Assembly (NCBI RefSeq): GCF_003383615.1
Contig: NZ_QNUL01000026.1
Location: forward strand, 1 to 64,000
Direction: 5' to 3'
Source of the DNA: Dyadobacter luteus
GTDB lineage: Bacteria; Bacteroidota; Bacteroidia; Cytophagales; Spirosomataceae
Length of the DNA stretch: 64,000 nt
Part shown: positions 62,019 through 64,000 of the stretch, one piece after another
Numbering within the stretch: position 1 is the stretch's first letter
Layout: the number at the start of each line of letters is the position of its first letter
Made by a program: the position numbers and the translations under genes
The notes under the pieces: model-generated
What the model was told of the DNA's origin: nothing
Seen by the model: the letters and a program-made list of their open reading frames with translations, nothing else
Databases searched by the model: none

Positions 62019-62051
62019 AGTGTATTAGTTATATAGTACACTGTAAAAGTA
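62019..62051 (-). promoter_or_regulatory. Candidate GntR operator and promoter
   Basis: Palindrome agtgta (62019-62024) ... tacact (62037-62042) with 9 of 12 symmetric pairs over 24 bp, ending 14 bp before the ATPase ATG. A near -7 box TACTTTTA (62051-62044, one mismatch to TAnnTTTG) lies directly upstream, so the palindrome covers the predicted transcription start. Binding by the operon's own GntR protein is inferred. Confidence 0.55.
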
Positions 62052-62220
62052 AGCGTGTAATTTCATATTCCAAATGTTTATGGGAAATATTTTGAGTAAA
62101 ATGATCTTAATACAAATGATGGACAGGGGTGTGCGGAGCTGGCAGAGGAGCCAATGACATTTCTTTTGATAGATACATACGCCTCTGTCGCTCTCTGTGT
62201 AACCTAAAAGTGGCAGGGTA

Positions 62221-62817
62221 TCACATGTCATTCAGTTTGCGGTAATCCTCCTGGGTGTCAATATCAATTCCACCCAATGCAAAAGGGACAGAAGCAACGT
62301 TTTCCCGAAATTGCTTGATCAGTTTTTTCGCTCCCTCTGCTCCTTTTAATTCCAGCAGGGCATCGAAATATTCTTTCCCGAATAGTACAGGTGTACCAAG
62401 AGAATCGTCATAAAAACTGGCTATAATTCCTTTTTCTGATGACTGAGCCTTTTGAACAAGACTTAGGAATAGAGTTGAATCTACAAATGGCTGATCGCTT
62501 ACAGCCAGGATTATGCCCTGAAGTGAAGAGGTATTATCAAGGGCTGTTATGCCCGTGCGAATGGAGGACGACATCCCTTCCTCCCAATTTTTATTGTGCA
62601 CAACAATCGTGGAAGAATCATTTATTTCAGCGGAGAGGAGTGCTGCATTGGCACCAGTTACTATAGTGACAGGAGAAAGTCGTGCTTGTGTAGCAGCATC
62701 AATCACATTGCGAATCAGTGTTTTGCCATTATACTGAAGTAGTTGTTTGGGTTGTCCAAGTCGGGAGGAGTTACCTGCTGCCAGTATTACTATTCCAAAG
62801 TGATGCTCCTTATTCAT
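62221..62817 (-). CDS. mocA: MobA-like nucleotidyltransferase (MocA type)
   Basis: 198 residues. The nucleotide-binding opening is VILAAGNSSRLGQPKQLLQY, followed by PVTIVTGANAALLSAEI and ILAVSDQPFVDS. This MobA/MocA group moves CMP or GMP to molybdopterin. The neighbour xdhC (3-bp gap) points to the MocA type, which makes the molybdopterin cytosine dinucleotide for xanthine dehydrogenase-like enzymes. Operon with xdhC. Confidence 0.88.
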   Translation of the reverse strand: MNKEHHFGIVILAAGNSSRLGQPKQLLQYNGKTLIRNVIDAATQARLSPVTIVTGANAALLSAEINDSSTIVVHNKNWEEGMSSSIRTGITALDNTSSLQGIILAVSDQPFVDSTLFLSLVQKAQSSEKGIIASFYDDSLGTPVLFGKEYFDALLELKGAEGAKKLIKQFRENVASVPFALGGIDIDTQEDYRKLNDM

Positions 62818-62820
62818 ACC

Positions 62821-64000
62821 TCAGATCGGATTTTGGATAGCGCAAAGAAATCCTTCTGCAACTGATTTGGAGTAATCCAAATTCTGACCGGCGCGATTGT
62901 GAATAGGCTCGGATTTTTCTCTTAAAAAAGTTCCCAGCCGGTTGTTCATCACAGCCTTGATCTCTGAGAGTACGGACAGTGCTATTTCTTCAGATGTTTC
63001 AGCGCCTATATCCAGTCCTGTAGGTCCGAAAATTTTACTTTTTTGCTTCTCGGTGACGGTAAGTCCATCCTTTTCAAGATCATCAAACATCCGATCCAGC
63101 TTCTTTTTCGGACCCAATGTTCCGATGTATGGACAAATGTCCAGCATGATAAGCTCCTTCAGAAGTGCAATGTCATAATTGTAATTATGGGTCATTAGCA
63201 CAAAAAATGTCTGCTCATCTGGCGTAATATGTGTGAGCACGTCATTGGCTTTGGAAACCAACACCTGTGTGGCTTTCGGGAATCTTTGGTAAGTTGCATG
63301 ACCATTCCGGCCATCTACGACAATGATATTCCAGCCCAAAACCGATGCCATGTCCATGAGCGGAATGGTGTCGTTACCTGCACCGGCAATCACAAGTGAC
63401 GGAGGGGTTTTGAGATATTCTACAAAGCCTGTCAGATTTTGACCGTCAATTACAAAACTCTTAAAAAACGAATCCTGAATTTGTTGAGCATGTTCGATTT
63501 CTTTTAAGAAAACATCATTACTTACAATAGAAGCTACACTATACTCGGATATATTTTCTTTTTCAAGGTACAGACAGCATGTTCCTGGCTGAAAATCTTT
63601 CCGTCCTGTCAGAGAAAACAATGTGAGCAAAACCGCATTTTGCCTTTTTGCGGATGCACGCTTCAGTAAAGCAATAGGATTGTTAACCTGTTCGGGATCA
63701 ATAGGTTCGAAAAGAATATGTACTATACCATTACACCCCAGTTGCACCCCCAGCGTATTGTCATCATCATCTGTGGTATCGTACGTTACCAGTTTGTTTT
63801 TCTGTTGAGAAATTGCCAAAAGTGCTTTCCTAAGTGCATCACCCTCCAGGCAGCCACCGCTTATAGCACCGGTCAGCTGTCCATCGTCAGTAACAAGCAT
63901 CCGCGCTCCGGGTCTCCTGTACGACGAACCTTCCACATGAACCACTGTGGCCAGCGCCATGCTTTTTTTTGCCGAAACTGCTGCGTCGAATGCATTAATG
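62821..64000 (-). CDS. xdhC: XdhC-family protein (5' end outside window)
   Basis: Partial gene; at least 392 codons are visible, and the reading frame stays open to the window edge (upstream codons read NAFDAAVSAKKSMALATVVH), so the true start lies beyond 64000. XdhC helps insert the molybdenum cofactor into xanthine dehydrogenase and related enzymes. The N-terminal cofactor motif is ISGGCLEGDALRKAL with a conserved Cys, and the C-terminal Rossmann part has PSLVIAGAGNDTIPLMDMAS. Operon with the mocA-like gene. The run of eight T at 63963-63970 is in frame, so no frameshift is seen. Confidence 0.92.
   Translation of the reverse strand, partial: INAFDAAVSAKKSMALATVVHVEGSSYRRPGARMLVTDDGQLTGAISGGCLEGDALRKALLAISQQKNKLVTYDTTDDDDNTLGVQLGCNGIVHILFEPIDPEQVNNPIALLKRASAKRQNAVLLTLFSLTGRKDFQPGTCCLYLEKENISEYSVASIVSNDVFLKEIEHAQQIQDSFFKSFVIDGQNLTGFVEYLKTPPSLVIAGAGNDTIPLMDMASVLGWNIIVVDGRNGHATYQRFPKATQVLVSKANDVLTHITPDEQTFFVLMTHNYNYDIALLKELIMLDICPYIGTLGPKKKLDRMFDDLEKDGLTVTEKQKSKIFGPTGLDIGAETSEEIALSVLSEIKAVMNNRLGTFLREKSEPIHNRAGQNLDYSKSVAEGFLCAIQNPI

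Noticed and set aside
63963..63970. Run of T in xdhC as a frameshift
   Set aside because: The reading frame continues upstream with typical XdhC N-terminal residues.

Overview
The window looks like ordinary chromosome from a Bacteroidota bacterium of the order Cytophagales; a Dyadobacter-like genus (Spirosomaceae) is my best guess. The evidence is: recurrent promoter boxes of the Bacteroidota form TAnnTTTG; few Shine-Dalgarno sequences; a MurF-alanine racemase fusion; the bacillithiol gene bshA; DUF4834, TapB-like and PorT-like proteins; LytS/LytTR regulation; and a giant PmoA/dehydrogenase/cytochrome c fusion of a kind seen in Cytophagales. I see no phage, insertion sequence, CRISPR array, rRNA or tRNA gene.

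Layout. 0.3-4.1 kb: a 1271-residue exported fusion protein. 4.1-6.2 kb: the organic peroxide module ohrR-ohr with a well-defined double operator, then ferritin and an orphan gene. 6.2-6.6 kb: a palindrome-rich repeat. 6.6-11.8 kb: glnS, truA, a DUF1080 hydrolase and an aldehyde dehydrogenase. 11.9-16.8 kb: an operon for outer-membrane protein folding (a lipoprotein PPIase carrying an OmpA-like domain, then a SurA-like PPIase, then a MoxR ATPase). 17-25.7 kb: a ferritin-like bundle protein, aquaporin, a VOC protein, a membrane acyltransferase, a GMC oxidoreductase with its Tat-type subunit 3, a LuxE-like enzyme, a lipoprotein and an orphan histidine kinase. 26-31 kb: hemA, a hairpin/tandem-repeat intergenic block, two small proteins and a LytS/LytTR two-component pair. 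31-39 kb: a DEAD-box helicase (with DEVD), an outer-membrane barrel, the purN-DMT transporter-J-domain protein-APC permease run, a TapB-like protein and a UbiA prenyltransferase. 39.3-45 kb: bshA, type II NADH dehydrogenase, DUF4834, GNAT, DUF4886 and small Bacteroidota proteins. 45-50 kb: FUSC, HPP and ClC transporters. 50-59 kb: a polytopic membrane protein, gyrB, ppk1 and murF-alr. 59-62 kb: a GntR(YtrA)-controlled ABC operon with a palindrome over its start site. 62.2-64 kb: mocA-like and xdhC, the latter cut by the window edge.

How genes may work together. OhrR, Ohr and ferritin form an oxidative-stress cluster; OhrR has the two-cysteine spacing of the disulfide-switch type. The GMC/subunit 3 pair and the DUF1080 protein both belong to families used in glycoside 3-oxidation, so a dispersed 3-keto-glycoside route is possible (inference). 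The PPIase-SurA-MoxR operon probably serves envelope protein folding. FUSC, HPP and ClC form a transport-rich divergent block.

I do not see a convincing undescribed multi-gene system. The most unusual items are the OmpA-like domain inside a parvulin lipoprotein, the five-part first gene, the tandem OhrR operator, the 27.4-27.7 kb hairpin and tandem-repeat block, the 6.3-6.5 kb palindromic repeat, and the auto-regulated-looking ABC operon. Family assignments come from reading the sequence only; no database search was run.
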